DNA from: Chitinophaga sp. LS1
Lineage (GTDB): Bacteria; Bacteroidota; Bacteroidia; Chitinophagales; Chitinophagaceae
DNA length: 64,000 bases
Assembly (NCBI RefSeq): GCF_034274695.1
Contig: NZ_CP128362.1
Coordinates: 8,496,501-8,560,500, forward strand
Direction of reading: 5' to 3'
Shown here: piece after piece, positions 54,026-62,648 of the stretch
Numbering within the stretch: the stretch's first letter is position 1
Layout: each line of letters starts with the position of its first letter
Translations under genes and position numbers: made by a program
The notes under the pieces: model-generated
What the model saw: only the letters and a program-made list of their open reading frames with translations
What the model was told of the DNA's origin: nothing
Database searches by the model: none

Positions 54026-55045
54026 ATGACATTCAAATACGCTTTAGAAAAGCAGCCCCCCAGAACATCCCCTGGTGGCATCACCCGTGGCGCCTCTGTA
54101 AAGGAATTCCCAGCCTCTGTAAATTTAGCAGGTGTGAGCATGCATTTACACCCCGGCGCTATGCGGGAATTACACTGGCATGCCAATGCCGCAGAGTGGG
54201 CATATGTGATTAAAGGAAATGTACGAACTACGACAATTGATCCCAGCGGTCAAACATACATCGATCTGTTCGGACCCGGTGATGTATGGTATTTTCCACG
54301 AGGTTATGGGCATGTATTGCAGTGTATTAGTCAGGAGCCATGTCACTTTATTTTAATCTTTGATAATGGAGACTTTTCTGAAGATCATACTTTCAGTATC
54401 ACAGATTTTGTATCCAGCGTACCTCCTGAAATTGCCGCACAGAATCTTGGATTGACGCTGGAAGAAGTAGCTACCCTACCTCAGAAAGAAGTATACTTCG
54501 CACCAGGGAAGTTGCCGGATGTGGGCTCTGGACTGGCCGTAGCAAGAGAGCATGTAAGTCTGACCTCTCCACATCGATATCCTTTAGGTGCACAGATGCC
54601 TAAATTAGTGCCAGGAGCAGGTACACAGCGAGTCGTGACACAGCAGGAATTTCCGATTTCCAGAACGATTACAGGATCTGTTTTTGAAATAGAACCAGGT
54701 GGATTAAGAGAGTTACACTGGCACCCGAATGCTGATGAGTGGCAGTATTTTATTCAGGGAAGTGCGGAGATGGGCGTGTTTCTTGCAGAAGGACAGTTTG
54801 TAAAAGATCAGTTTGAGGCAGGAGATATAGGATATGTACCAATGGGCGCAGGGCATTATATTAAGAATACAGGGGAGGAAAAATTGATCGTACTATTAGG
54901 TTTTAATAGTGGGAATTATGAAGCCATAGATTTGAGTATGTGGTTGAGCGGAAATCCAAAAGATATATTGGAAGCCAACTTTGCCACATCAAAAAGTATT
55001 ATTGAGAAGTTTCCGAATAAGGAGGAATTTATTATTAAGAAATAA
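54026..55045 (+). CDS. oxdC: Oxalate decarboxylase (bicupin)
   Basis: Decarboxylates oxalate to formate and CO2 with Mn. The 339-residue protein has two cupin domains, each with the metal motif: RELHWHANAAEW near residue 48 and RELHWHPNADEW near residue 230, with later His in GYGHVLQ and GAGHYIKN. The lid segment that carries the catalytic Glu in the first domain reads FSEDHTF, in the place of the SENST of the Bacillus enzyme; the Glu is retained, which favours decarboxylase over oxidase. It lacks a signal peptide and is shorter at the N-terminus than the 385-residue Bacillus enzyme. It converges with the RiPP export genes. Confidence 0.9.
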   Translation: MTFKYALEKQPPRTSPGGITRGASVKEFPASVNLAGVSMHLHPGAMRELHWHANAAEWAYVIKGNVRTTTIDPSGQTYIDLFGPGDVWYFPRGYGHVLQCISQEPCHFILIFDNGDFSEDHTFSITDFVSSVPPEIAAQNLGLTLEEVATLPQKEVYFAPGKLPDVGSGLAVAREHVSLTSPHRYPLGAQMPKLVPGAGTQRVVTQQEFPISRTITGSVFEIEPGGLRELHWHPNADEWQYFIQGSAEMGVFLAEGQFVKDQFEAGDIGYVPMGAGHYIKNTGEEKLIVLLGFNSGNYEAIDLSMWLSGNPKDILEANFATSKSIIEKFPNKEEFIIKK

Positions 55046-55046
55046 T

Positions 55047-56375
55047 TTACGGTCTGATCGCTTTAGCAATACTAAAATACAACCGCTGTGGCAAACGCAT
55101 ATTGCGGGTAATGACTACTGCTTTGGCTTTCAGACCGGTTTTATATTGCATCCTGATATGATGATTGGTTTCCAATCCGTTATTCAGGCGAATGGTGGCG
55201 ATGAAACCACTATCTGTAGCGACTTTGGAAACATAATTCAGCGTGCCAGGTACAAACCCAAACTCCTGATAAGGATAGGCATAAAACCTCAATTGTACCT
55301 GCAGACCTGTATCGATTTCACCGAAGTTATTTTGGGGTAAGTTTAATTGTGCATAGTATTGTGTACCTGTTGGATTGACATAACCCAATAGTTTCCCTGC
55401 CTGTAAAAACTGTTTATCCTGCAAAGGGACTACAAATGAAAGCACGCCATCAATAGGAGATTTAATCACATACTTCATTTCCCAATCTTCAATTGTGCTT
55501 CTAAATGTCTGTAATGATTGCTGAAATATAATGTTTTGTTGTGTCAGGTCATGTTCCAGCATATCTATTTCATTCTGCTTTTCCCGCTGCTGAATTTCAT
55601 TGGCCAGCATAGTGGTTTTTAACTGAGGGAGCAATAATCTTTTATTTACCAGTTTACTTTTTGCCTGACGTAAGTCTTCACGGGATAATACCTTCTCATT
55701 TAATAAAGAGTTATTCATATTAAATGATTCCTCTGCCAATTGTATATCCTCATTTGTCATCTTCTCCTGATTCAATAAGGAAGTATTAATTTGTTGAAGA
55801 GAGGAAATATCATTTTTCAGTAATTGCTTCTTGTGGTTATAAAAGCCGTTTACAAGGTAATCATTGTAAACCTGTAATGCGGTAATGAAGGTTTGATAGG
55901 CAGTCTGTAACTCGCCGAGATGATTATAATGCTTTTCGAATAACTTCGATACCTTGTTGGTACGGCCATCAGCCAATAAACGTAAGCTGCTATCGAGGCG
56001 AATAGAGAGATCAGCTACCGATGCATGATCAGCCGTGCTTTCAATCCAACCGATGACCTGGCCGGCGGCAACGATATCGTCGTTATGTCCCCATAAGCGA
56101 ATGAGCCGGCCTTCCTGTCGGGAAAAGATCTCCTTGGGGGCATCACTGGCTGTCAGGTAGGCACTCGCCTCTACCGTGTTAGGTGAATGAATAAACCAGG
56201 TAGATGCAAATAACAGGCATAGACCCGTTAAAAATATGATGACAGCCCATTTGTCCATGAAGTCCAGCTTCCTGTCTATGATCTCCTGCATAGCCTCTGA
56301 ACGGATCACTACCTCCTTTTTAGGTACGTGTCCATTTAATTGTGGCGGAGGTGTTGGTTGCGTTATTGTAGGCAT
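55047..56375 (-). CDS. HlyD-family membrane-fusion protein of peptide export
   Basis: A 442-residue adaptor. The start at 56375 (MPTITQPTPPP) is preferred; the frame runs to a TTG at 56402 inside the exporter gene. One membrane segment (WAVIIFLTGLCLLFASTWFI, near residue 55) is followed by a lipoyl-like half (GQVIGWIEST), a long coiled coil (residues about 150-280) and the second half with VIKSPIDGVLSFVVPLQD. It should link the C39 ABC exporter to an outer-membrane channel and is the last gene of the RiPP operon. Confidence 0.93.
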   Translation of the reverse strand: MPTITQPTPPPQLNGHVPKKEVVIRSEAMQEIIDRKLDFMDKWAVIIFLTGLCLLFASTWFIHSPNTVEASAYLTASDAPKEIFSRQEGRLIRLWGHNDDIVAAGQVIGWIESTADHASVADLSIRLDSSLRLLADGRTNKVSKLFEKHYNHLGELQTAYQTFITALQVYNDYLVNGFYNHKKQLLKNDISSLQQINTSLLNQEKMTNEDIQLAEESFNMNNSLLNEKVLSREDLRQAKSKLVNKRLLLPQLKTTMLANEIQQREKQNEIDMLEHDLTQQNIIFQQSLQTFRSTIEDWEMKYVIKSPIDGVLSFVVPLQDKQFLQAGKLLGYVNPTGTQYYAQLNLPQNNFGEIDTGLQVQLRFYAYPYQEFGFVPGTLNYVSKVATDSGFIATIRLNNGLETNHHIRMQYKTGLKAKAVVITRNMRLPQRLYFSIAKAIRP

Positions 56376-56385
56376 GCTGTTTTGA

Positions 56386-58572
56386 TTAATTGCCAAGTTC
56401 AAGCTGGTTCTTTACCAGCTCATAATATCTCCCTTTTATTGCAGACAGGTATTCATGTGAACCCTCTTCTACTATTCTTCCTTCATGTAGTACGATGATC
56501 TTATCTGCGTTCTTCACGGTGCTTAAACGGTGAGCGACGACCACTACGGTACGCCCGCGAAAAAACCTGTCCAGACTTGCTGTGATAATCTTTTCATTAT
56601 GCGCATCCAGTGCATTGGTAGCCTCGTCGAAGAAAAGATATTTCGGATCTTTGTAGAGTGCTCTCGCTATCAGTAATCTTTGTTTTTGACCCTGGCTCAG
56701 TCCAACGCCTTCCGCACCTAGTTGCGTATGGAAACCATTAGGGAGCGATTCTATGAAGGATAAGATGTTGGCTATTTTACAACATTGTACCAGTTTTTCG
56801 TAGACCATGAGCTCCTCTCCCACTGCTATATTGCCAGCGATCGTATCGTTGAAAATGAAACCGTCTTGCAGTACCGCCCCACATTGACTTCGCCAGAAAC
56901 CAGGACTGATGAATTTAAAGTTGCTATCCCCAATTTTGATATCACCATCGAACTGATGATAGAATTTCAGCAATAGTTTTAATAAAGTCGTTTTGCCACT
57001 ACCACTGGTACCTACGATGGCAGTGACCCTGCCTTCAGGGATCTCTAATGTGATATCTTTTAAGACGGGGAGATTGCCCGGTCCAGGGTAGGCAAAGGAG
57101 AGATCCTTAATATCTATCGTTTTGTTTTCCGGAAGATTGGCAATAAACATACTGTCAACAGGTTCCTCATCTTTCAGCTGGTGCACTTCCTGCAATCTTT
57201 CAAGGCTCATTTTGGCATCCTGTGCGTTTTGGACAAGACTAATGAATTGTTCCAGCGGACTATTGAGCTGACCTACTATGTACTGTACCGCCAGCATAGT
57301 ACCCAACGTAAGATTGCCTTCGATGACCATTTTTGCCACTAAAAAGGTGATCAAAATGTCTTTGGATTGGTTGATGAACATGGCCCCTGTCTGTTGCCAT
57401 TGTTGATAACTAAGGCTTTTGAGATTCAATTTGAATATGAGCGCCTGAATATTCTCCCACCCCCAACGCTTTTGTTGTTCTGCATTGTTTAGTTTAATCT
57501 CATGCATGCCCAGCACCAACTGAAGTGTCGTATTGTTTTCCTTTGCTGATAACTGAAAAGTTTCAAAGTTGAGTTTGCGGCGGATAGGCAGAAAGATACT
57601 GATCCAGAGAAAATACAATACACTGCCGGTAAGAAACACTTCGAATAACAACATGCTGAATGTAGCAAGGATGAATGCATATACAAAGAAATTAATCAAC
57701 GAGAACAAGGTATTGAGTGCCTGCCCGGTGAGGAAATTTTGTATCTGTTTATGATCTCCAATTCGCTGCAAGGTATCTCCCGTCTGGTGCGCATCAAAAT
57801 AGGAAATGGGCAACCGGCTTAATTTTATCCAAAAATCAGAGAGAATAGACAGGTTCAGGATGTTAGATACTTTCAACAACAACCGGCTACGAATAAAGTC
57901 GACTACTGTTTTGCTAAAGGTCAACATCAGTTGTGCTACCAATATCACCACGATGAATTCCATGTTCTGTGTGGTAATACCCGTATCTACAATGCTCTGT
58001 GTCAGAAAAGGGAAGACCAGTTGTAGCAATGCACCTACCAAGAGTGTGAGCATCACCTGCGTGATCTGCCAGCGATTCTGACGTAAATAGGGAAAAAGCG
58101 CCTTCCAGGTAAACTTCTTCTGCTCTTCTCCCGCATGTTCATAAAACGCAGGAGAAGGTTCTAATAGCAATGCGATCCCCGTCGTTTCTCCATCGCCATT
58201 TTTATGAGAGATCCAATGTTGCAGAAATTCCTGTTGTGTGAGCGTTTCAATACCACGGCCAGGATTCGCTATTTTTATACGCTTAGCCACACTTAATAAA
58301 ACAATGTAGTGGTTCTGATCCCAGTGCAATATACAAGGTAGGGTGACATGCTGTAAACGCTCATATGTCAATTGTACGCCACGGGTTCGAAACCCAATCT
58401 TCTCTGCTGCATCACTGATTCCAAAGAGCGTCACGCCTTGTCTGCCAAAGCCCGTCATCTGCCTGAGCGTATCCGCATTGTAATGGCGGCCATAGAACCT
58501 CGCTATCATGCGCAGACACGTAGGGCCACAATCCATTGCGTTTAGTTGCTTATAAAATACGAACGATTTCAA
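56386..58572 (-). CDS. C39-peptidase ABC exporter (PCAT) of the RiPP system
   Basis: A 728-residue peptidase-containing ABC transporter. The N-terminal C39 domain has the catalytic Cys in NAMDCGPTCLRM and His in LHWDQNHYIVLL. The third residue, normally Asp in a DP motif, is Asn (KIANPGRG). Six membrane segments follow (about 165-440), then the ATPase: Walker A GTSGSGKTTLL, signature GLSQGQKQRLL, Walker B LFFDEATNALD and H-loop AHRLSTV. It should cut precursors after the double glycine and export the core. It overlaps the SPASM gene by four bases. Confidence 0.95.
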   Translation of the reverse strand: MKSFVFYKQLNAMDCGPTCLRMIARFYGRHYNADTLRQMTGFGRQGVTLFGISDAAEKIGFRTRGVQLTYERLQHVTLPCILHWDQNHYIVLLSVAKRIKIANPGRGIETLTQQEFLQHWISHKNGDGETTGIALLLEPSPAFYEHAGEEQKKFTWKALFPYLRQNRWQITQVMLTLLVGALLQLVFPFLTQSIVDTGITTQNMEFIVVILVAQLMLTFSKTVVDFIRSRLLLKVSNILNLSILSDFWIKLSRLPISYFDAHQTGDTLQRIGDHKQIQNFLTGQALNTLFSLINFFVYAFILATFSMLLFEVFLTGSVLYFLWISIFLPIRRKLNFETFQLSAKENNTTLQLVLGMHEIKLNNAEQQKRWGWENIQALIFKLNLKSLSYQQWQQTGAMFINQSKDILITFLVAKMVIEGNLTLGTMLAVQYIVGQLNSPLEQFISLVQNAQDAKMSLERLQEVHQLKDEEPVDSMFIANLPENKTIDIKDLSFAYPGPGNLPVLKDITLEIPEGRVTAIVGTSGSGKTTLLKLLLKFYHQFDGDIKIGDSNFKFISPGFWRSQCGAVLQDGFIFNDTIAGNIAVGEELMVYEKLVQCCKIANILSFIESLPNGFHTQLGAEGVGLSQGQKQRLLIARALYKDPKYLFFDEATNALDAHNEKIITASLDRFFRGRTVVVVAHRLSTVKNADKIIVLHEGRIVEEGSHEYLSAIKGRYYELVKNQLELGN

Positions 58573-59603
58573 ATGCTGATGCTTGTTTGAGATAACTCAT
58601 AATTACCCACCCATTCTGCCAGGAATGGATCATATCCACATTTTGCAGGCTTACTATATATGTCTGCCTCATCTTGCCTGTAAGCCCTGCAATCTGTACA
58701 GATATATCGGAACTCACAGCTTTTGCAGGTGGTTACCTGATCTTTTGTAATAGACCAGATATCTTTGAATGTTTTGTCAGCCAGTGCCTGTGCCAATGTG
58801 GTGTCAGCGATATTTCCATATGACTGCTGCATGGAAGGACAGTTTTTAATATCCCCATTTGTATCAATGGAGATCTTCCTGTTCAGACAGCTATTAAAAG
58901 ATAATGCTTCCAGGAATTTTTTCTGGTTGCAGGAGAAGTTGAGTTTGTTGATCGTACCACAGCAGGTACTATTGGGAATAACCTTGTCCGTACCCATTAC
59001 CAATGGCGGGAATGCGGAAACATCCAGATCCGAAGGACAGGAATGCAGCACTATGGTGACCACACGCTTGTAGGTGTCTTGTATATGTTGCAGGGTTGCG
59101 GCGTTACAATATTGTTCATCGTAGGTTAATAACAAGTCGATGGATCTCACCATTGTGTTATTCACGCTTTCCAATATAGTAATGAGTTGCGCACAAGGAA
59201 TGGTATCAAAGCATCTTATCTCTACTGCTATACAACCCAGCTCATCGAGCTGAGAAAAAATCTTTTCGTAATCATGCCCGGATGTACTGTCGATATCAAC
59301 TATACAATTGGTGATCTCGTAAGGCATCTCCCATTGCTTGCTGATAGGTGGATAATATTCAGGATACTTTGTAAAGAAAGCAAACTCCTTATTGATCAGA
59401 AAGGAGATGTATTCATCAATGGTCTCATGTGCATCTACGGGGAAGTCTGCTTTGATCTCTTCTACTGAATGACCATCATAGCGGGTAATGAAGTCATACA
59501 ATGAGTTGGGAATAAATTCATAATTATTGCGCTGTACATCGCATATCACACTACGGCGTGCCCCTTTTACAGGCATACAACATTCAAAGAGTTTAATCTT
59601 CAT
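58569..59603 (-). CDS. gwsS: SPASM-domain peptide maturase of the grasp-with-spasm type
   Basis: A 344-residue protein. The C-terminal third has a SPASM cysteine pattern: Cys in SCLNRKISIDTNGD, then KNCPSMQQSYGNI, then TCKSCEFRYICTDC and KCGYDP, able to hold auxiliary Fe-S clusters. The N-terminal part looks like a worn radical-SAM barrel but has no CxxxCxxC motif, so SAM cleavage is not expected. This is the known state for SPASM partners of ATP-grasp peptide maturases. It probably assists precursor binding or modification. Confidence 0.88.
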   Translation of the reverse strand: MKIKLFECCMPVKGARRSVICDVQRNNYEFIPNSLYDFITRYDGHSVEEIKADFPVDAHETIDEYISFLINKEFAFFTKYPEYYPPISKQWEMPYEITNCIVDIDSTSGHDYEKIFSQLDELGCIAVEIRCFDTIPCAQLITILESVNNTMVRSIDLLLTYDEQYCNAATLQHIQDTYKRVVTIVLHSCPSDLDVSAFPPLVMGTDKVIPNSTCCGTINKLNFSCNQKKFLEALSFNSCLNRKISIDTNGDIKNCPSMQQSYGNIADTTLAQALADKTFKDIWSITKDQVTTCKSCEFRYICTDCRAYRQDEADIYSKPAKCGYDPFLAEWVGNYELSQTSISI

Positions 59604-59609
59604 AGTCAG

Positions 59610-59828
59610 TTATTTTTTCAGGAGATCATTTTCCCAATCTACTATCTGAGAGATGGGTTTAAAAAACGCCATGCAGGGATATTTTTCAGAATTATGCTTC
59701 CTGCTTTTTTCAAATCTTATGTGGTAAGAGTTGGACTGGCTCACAAAATATACGGATACGGGAATCCTTGTTCTCTCTGCCGGGTTAAGTGCATTGAGGT
59801 AAGCGGTTACATTTTTTTCTTCTGCCAT
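59610..59828 (-). CDS. Unassigned 72-residue protein of the RiPP operon
   Basis: A small protein beginning MAEEKNVTAYLNALNPAERT and ending IVDWENDLLKK. It is three bases from the ATP-grasp stop and six from the SPASM start, so clearly part of the operon. It has no signal, no membrane segment and no double glycine; the middle (RIPVSVYFVSQSNSYHIRFE) looks like beta strands. It is not a precursor. Inference: a leader-recognition or scaffold protein for the maturases. Confidence 0.75.
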   Translation of the reverse strand: MAEEKNVTAYLNALNPAERTRIPVSVYFVSQSNSYHIRFEKSRKHNSEKYPCMAFFKPISQIVDWENDLLKK

Positions 59829-59831
59829 TGG

Positions 59832-60857
59832 TTAATTTTTTAAAGGAATCAGGTCACTTTCTATCAGACTGGTGGCAACTATTTTCTCGAGTTGGTAATT
59901 GCAGGGTTCAGAGACCATTCCAAATTGTCCGCCATGGTTGACTTCGAGGAAGACAAACTTGCCATCTGTCGTGAGGATGATATCCAGGGAACCGGTATTT
60001 AAACCCAGGTCATTCATCAGCACAACAATCCTGGCAGCGAGATCATCGGGGATTTTGAACGGCACATTGCGGTTAGGTGTTTGGATGTTGTATTTACGGA
60101 AATCAATACTGGTTTGTTTATCCAAAGTTGAAAAGATGGCCATGGGATAACATTTACCTTCGAGATAATACACGCGTAATTCCACATCCTTTTCCACCAT
60201 TTCCTGGAAAGAGGAAGGATAAAAATGATCAGGCAAATTGTTGATGACTTCTTCTGATACTATTTCAGTAAATCCGGCCAGCAGCTCTCCGCTAAAATTA
60301 AATAGTCCGGCTTCGCTCATGGCTTTTACAATTATTCTTTTATGATGGCTGAGGTAAAAATTGTACAATTCCTCTCTTGAGCTGGTAATAATAGTATCAG
60401 GAATATCTATACCTGCCTTCTTTGCAGCTAGTAATTGTTGATATTTAGATGGGTTCTTTTTCAGGTGGTTGGGAGAACCAATGATCTTCTTGTTTTTAAT
60501 CTGGCTGAAGAATATCTCGCTGATGATCTTAAACTCTTCCGTTCTGAATTCATTAATATCCTCTTCAAACTTCTTTTCTTCAAGTGGAGAAATCTTTGGA
60601 AAAGTAGCATGAAACGACCAGCGCCGATACCAAATTGCATTGATATCGGCGAGGTTCAACTGTCTGCCGTTATAAGTGATTAAAGGTTGTTCAGCAGGAT
60701 GATGTTCATTCCCGATTTCAATATTTATGCGATGCAGGCTGTTTTCTACCAGGTCATTCCCATTGATGCGGATGAAATTTGCTTTTAAATAGAAAAGCCA
60801 GTCCATTACAATTTCCGTGGTAAACTCAAAACTAGCATGGCTTATAACCAATATCAT
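59832..60857 (-). CDS. gwsG: ATP-grasp peptide maturase (graspetide ligase)
   Basis: A 341-residue ATP-grasp ligase of the microviridin/graspetide type. Family features are the pre-grasp region (NAIWYRRWSF), substrate and ATP lysines (KKIIGSPNHLKKNPSKYQQL, RIIVKAMSEAGLF), the acidic segment QEMVEKDVELRVYYL and the metal-binding end LDIILTTDGKFVFLEVNHG. It would make ester (or amide) links between Asp/Glu side chains and Thr/Ser (or Lys) of the core peptide. The adjacent precursors with Thr/Ser and Asp-rich cores fit. Confidence 0.93.
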   Translation of the reverse strand: MILVISHASFEFTTEIVMDWLFYLKANFIRINGNDLVENSLHRINIEIGNEHHPAEQPLITYNGRQLNLADINAIWYRRWSFHATFPKISPLEEKKFEEDINEFRTEEFKIISEIFFSQIKNKKIIGSPNHLKKNPSKYQQLLAAKKAGIDIPDTIITSSREELYNFYLSHHKRIIVKAMSEAGLFNFSGELLAGFTEIVSEEVINNLPDHFYPSSFQEMVEKDVELRVYYLEGKCYPMAIFSTLDKQTSIDFRKYNIQTPNRNVPFKIPDDLAARIVVLMNDLGLNTGSLDIILTTDGKFVFLEVNHGGQFGMVSEPCNYQLEKIVATSLIESDLIPLKN

Positions 60858-60868
60858 CTGATAAGTTA

Positions 60869-61840
60869 TTAGTGGTTATTCAATAGTTTCATCATTTGGA
60901 GGTATTCTTCTATTGGTACCAGACCTACTTCTTTTCTGCGCTGGTTCAGGTTGGCTTCATCTTCGACGGGCCATATTCCTGATTCTACTTTTATTTTTCC
61001 GGTACTATCTCTCGTGGTGATATAATTCATTTGCGTACCGTACAACTGTTTTTCGCCAGTGTTCTTTCTTACACGATCTGTGAGGTAAGCATAGTCTTTG
61101 GCACTGGCTTCATTCATGTCAACGGCTACCTTCATTTTCCGGAGGTATTCTTTTTGAAATGCGGTGTCGAAGTCAGCATGTTGAGCTATGATCCAGGAGA
61201 TGTGTGCGGCTTCTTTGCCGATATCGCTTTTCCACAGATATCCGTCTTTGGCAAACAATTGCTTCAGGTAATCCACATTTTTCCGGAAGGTATTATCCTG
61301 TAAAGAGTCTATTGCTTTATCAGTATACTGTGGATAAGCACCTGCATATCTTCTTTTGAAAGTACCTATACGCTGGTACTTTTGGTCGATATAAAAAAGG
61401 TAGTCCAACTGCTTTGCTACTTTTTCATTCGTGATGCTATTTGTTTTGCAATAATCCGTGAATCGGGCGTCAAGTTCTTTTATTAAGGTTTTCCATTTAG
61501 CGCTACCATGGAGTTTTTCAAACTCTGCTGTATAACGGATAAAGTCCGCCTGTCTATAGCCGGAGTCTATGATAGCAAAGAGTAAATGGAAGGTACTGTC
61601 CGTCTTGCCATTCGCCATAAAACCAATTGCCAGGTTAAAGAGGACTTCCGGATCATGATGTTTTATCTCAGCGAGTTGCTGATAGGATTGAATACTCTTT
61701 TTAAAATCTCCCCTGAAATAGGCTGCATCCCCTTCTTTGATAAGGTTTTGAGCCTGCAGATCATTATCCAATAAAATTAATCGCTGTCCTGATAATAACT
61801 GTGACATAAGCATGCCTGTAAAAAGCAATATTGCCTTCAT
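60869..61840 (-). CDS. Secreted TPR/DUF6624-like protein of the RiPP operon
   Basis: A 323-residue protein from the start at 61840 (MKAILLFTGMLMSQLLSGQ, a signal peptide). Residues about 30-100 hold TPR-like helices (GDAAYFRGDFKKSIQSYQQL, PEVLFNLAIGFMANG). The rest resembles DUF6624, with DYLFYIDQKYQR, HISWIIAQHADFD and LTDRVRKNTGEKQLYGTQM. Such proteins are often found with grasp-with-spasm genes; the role is unknown, perhaps handling or immunity in the periplasm. It lies between the precursors and the maturase gene. Confidence 0.8.
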   Translation of the reverse strand: MKAILLFTGMLMSQLLSGQRLILLDNDLQAQNLIKEGDAAYFRGDFKKSIQSYQQLAEIKHHDPEVLFNLAIGFMANGKTDSTFHLLFAIIDSGYRQADFIRYTAEFEKLHGSAKWKTLIKELDARFTDYCKTNSITNEKVAKQLDYLFYIDQKYQRIGTFKRRYAGAYPQYTDKAIDSLQDNTFRKNVDYLKQLFAKDGYLWKSDIGKEAAHISWIIAQHADFDTAFQKEYLRKMKVAVDMNEASAKDYAYLTDRVRKNTGEKQLYGTQMNYITTRDSTGKIKVESGIWPVEDEANLNQRRKEVGLVPIEEYLQMMKLLNNH

Positions 61841-61894
61841 TATAAGATATTTGGAAGGGCAGGTCATAGTAACCCACCCTTCTGTTTAAAGATA

Positions 61895-62059
61895 TCAATC
61901 ACCATCAGCGTCATCATAATCCTGAGCAGTAGATGCACCGAGATCTGTAGAGTGTGGCAATGTGCCTGTTAAAGTTGGGGCAGCACTGCCACCATGCAAA
62001 CAAAGCATTTCTTCTCTTGTGAGACACTTCTCCTGTGGAGTGAGTTTTTCGAGTTTCAT
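61895..62059 (-). CDS. Graspetide precursor peptide A
   Basis: 54 residues. The leader MKLEKLTPQEKCLTREEM continues LCLHGG and fits the double-glycine (LSxEELxxIxGG) type. The core begins SAAPTLTGTLPH and ends STDLGASTAQDYDDADGD. Thr/Ser residues precede an Asp-rich tail, as needed for ester cross-linking. It is the precursor gene nearest to the maturases. A ribosome site (AATTTCC complement region) precedes it. The gene is intact. Confidence 0.9.
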   Translation of the reverse strand: MKLEKLTPQEKCLTREEMLCLHGGSAAPTLTGTLPHSTDLGASTAQDYDDADGD

Positions 62060-62080
62060 GGAAATTGGGATTAAAAGTTA

Positions 62081-62241
62081 TTAATTGTCTGCATCATCAT
62101 AGTCCTGGACTGTCGATGCGCCGACGTTAGTGAAGTGGGCTTTCGTACCCGTTAATGATGGTGCGAGGATACCTCCATACAGGGAAAGCATTTCCTCTCT
62201 TTTGAAGGATTTCTCCTGAGGAGTGAGTTTTCCAGTTGCAT
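62081..62241 (-). pseudogene. Graspetide precursor B, frameshifted in the leader
   Basis: The start at 62241 reads MQLEN and then leaves frame. In the correct frame the sequence continues KLTPQEKSFKREEM, LSLYGG and the core ILAPSLTGTKAHFTNVGAST, ending VQDYDDADN. One T is missing from the TTTT run at 62228-62231 (the intact copies have five). No other start codon exists in the right frame, so it is silent unless the read is wrong or the ribosome slips. Confidence 0.85.
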
Positions 62242-62264
62242 GCGAGGTTGACTAATTATTGTGA

Positions 62265-62429
62265 TCAATCACCATCAGCGTCATCGTAATCATCAGCTGT
62301 AGATGTGCCGAGGTCTGTGCTATGCCAGTTTGTACCTGTTAAGGTTGGATTGACGTTACCACCGTGCAAACAAAGCATTTCTTCTCTTGTGAGTGATTTC
62401 TCCTGTGGAGTGAGTTTTTCGAGTTTCAT
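62265..62429 (-). CDS. Graspetide precursor peptide C
   Basis: 54 residues, closest to peptide A: leader MKLEKLTPQEKSLTREEM then LCLHGG; core starts NVNPTLTGTNWH and ends STDLGTSTADDYDDADGD. Intact start and frame. The conserved part is the TxTGT and STDLG.ST blocks and the acidic tail; the variable part is the three residues after the double glycine and the two before HST. Confidence 0.9.
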   Translation of the reverse strand: MKLEKLTPQEKSLTREEMLCLHGGNVNPTLTGTNWHSTDLGTSTADDYDDADGD

Positions 62430-62461
62430 AAAAACTGGTTTAAATGGTTAATAAAAAAAGA

Positions 62462-62619
62462 CTAAGATTGTTGATCATTGTCTGCATCATCATTAGATGC
62501 GCCGAGATCTGTTGTGTGCCCTTGTGTGCCGGTAAAGAATGCAGAAAGGCCACCGCTCAGTGTGAGCAGCTGTTCGCGAGAAAGGGTTTTCTCCTGGGAA
62601 GTGATTTTTAGAGACTCAT
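62462..62619 (-). pseudogene. Graspetide precursor D, frameshifted at the start
   Basis: The only ATG (62619) reads M S L then stop. In another frame the leader SLKITSQEKTLSREQLLTL with SGG and the core LSAFFTGTQGHTTDLGAS, ending NDDADNDQQS, are intact. One A is missing after ATGA (expected ATGAAG). The tail differs from A, B and C: DYDD is replaced by NDD and a QQS end is added. No start lies in the correct frame. Confidence 0.82.
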
Positions 62620-62648
62620 AATAATTGGGTTAAGTGATTAAAAAAAGA

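Noticed and set aside
58569..59603. Radical-SAM peptide maturase
   Set aside because: No CxxxCxxC motif is present in the N-terminal part; only the SPASM cysteines remain.
62228..62619. Programmed frameshifting to rescue precursors B and D
   Set aside because: The slip sites are too short (four T; ATGA) and D has a stop three codons after its start; simple one-base deletions or sequencing errors are more likely.
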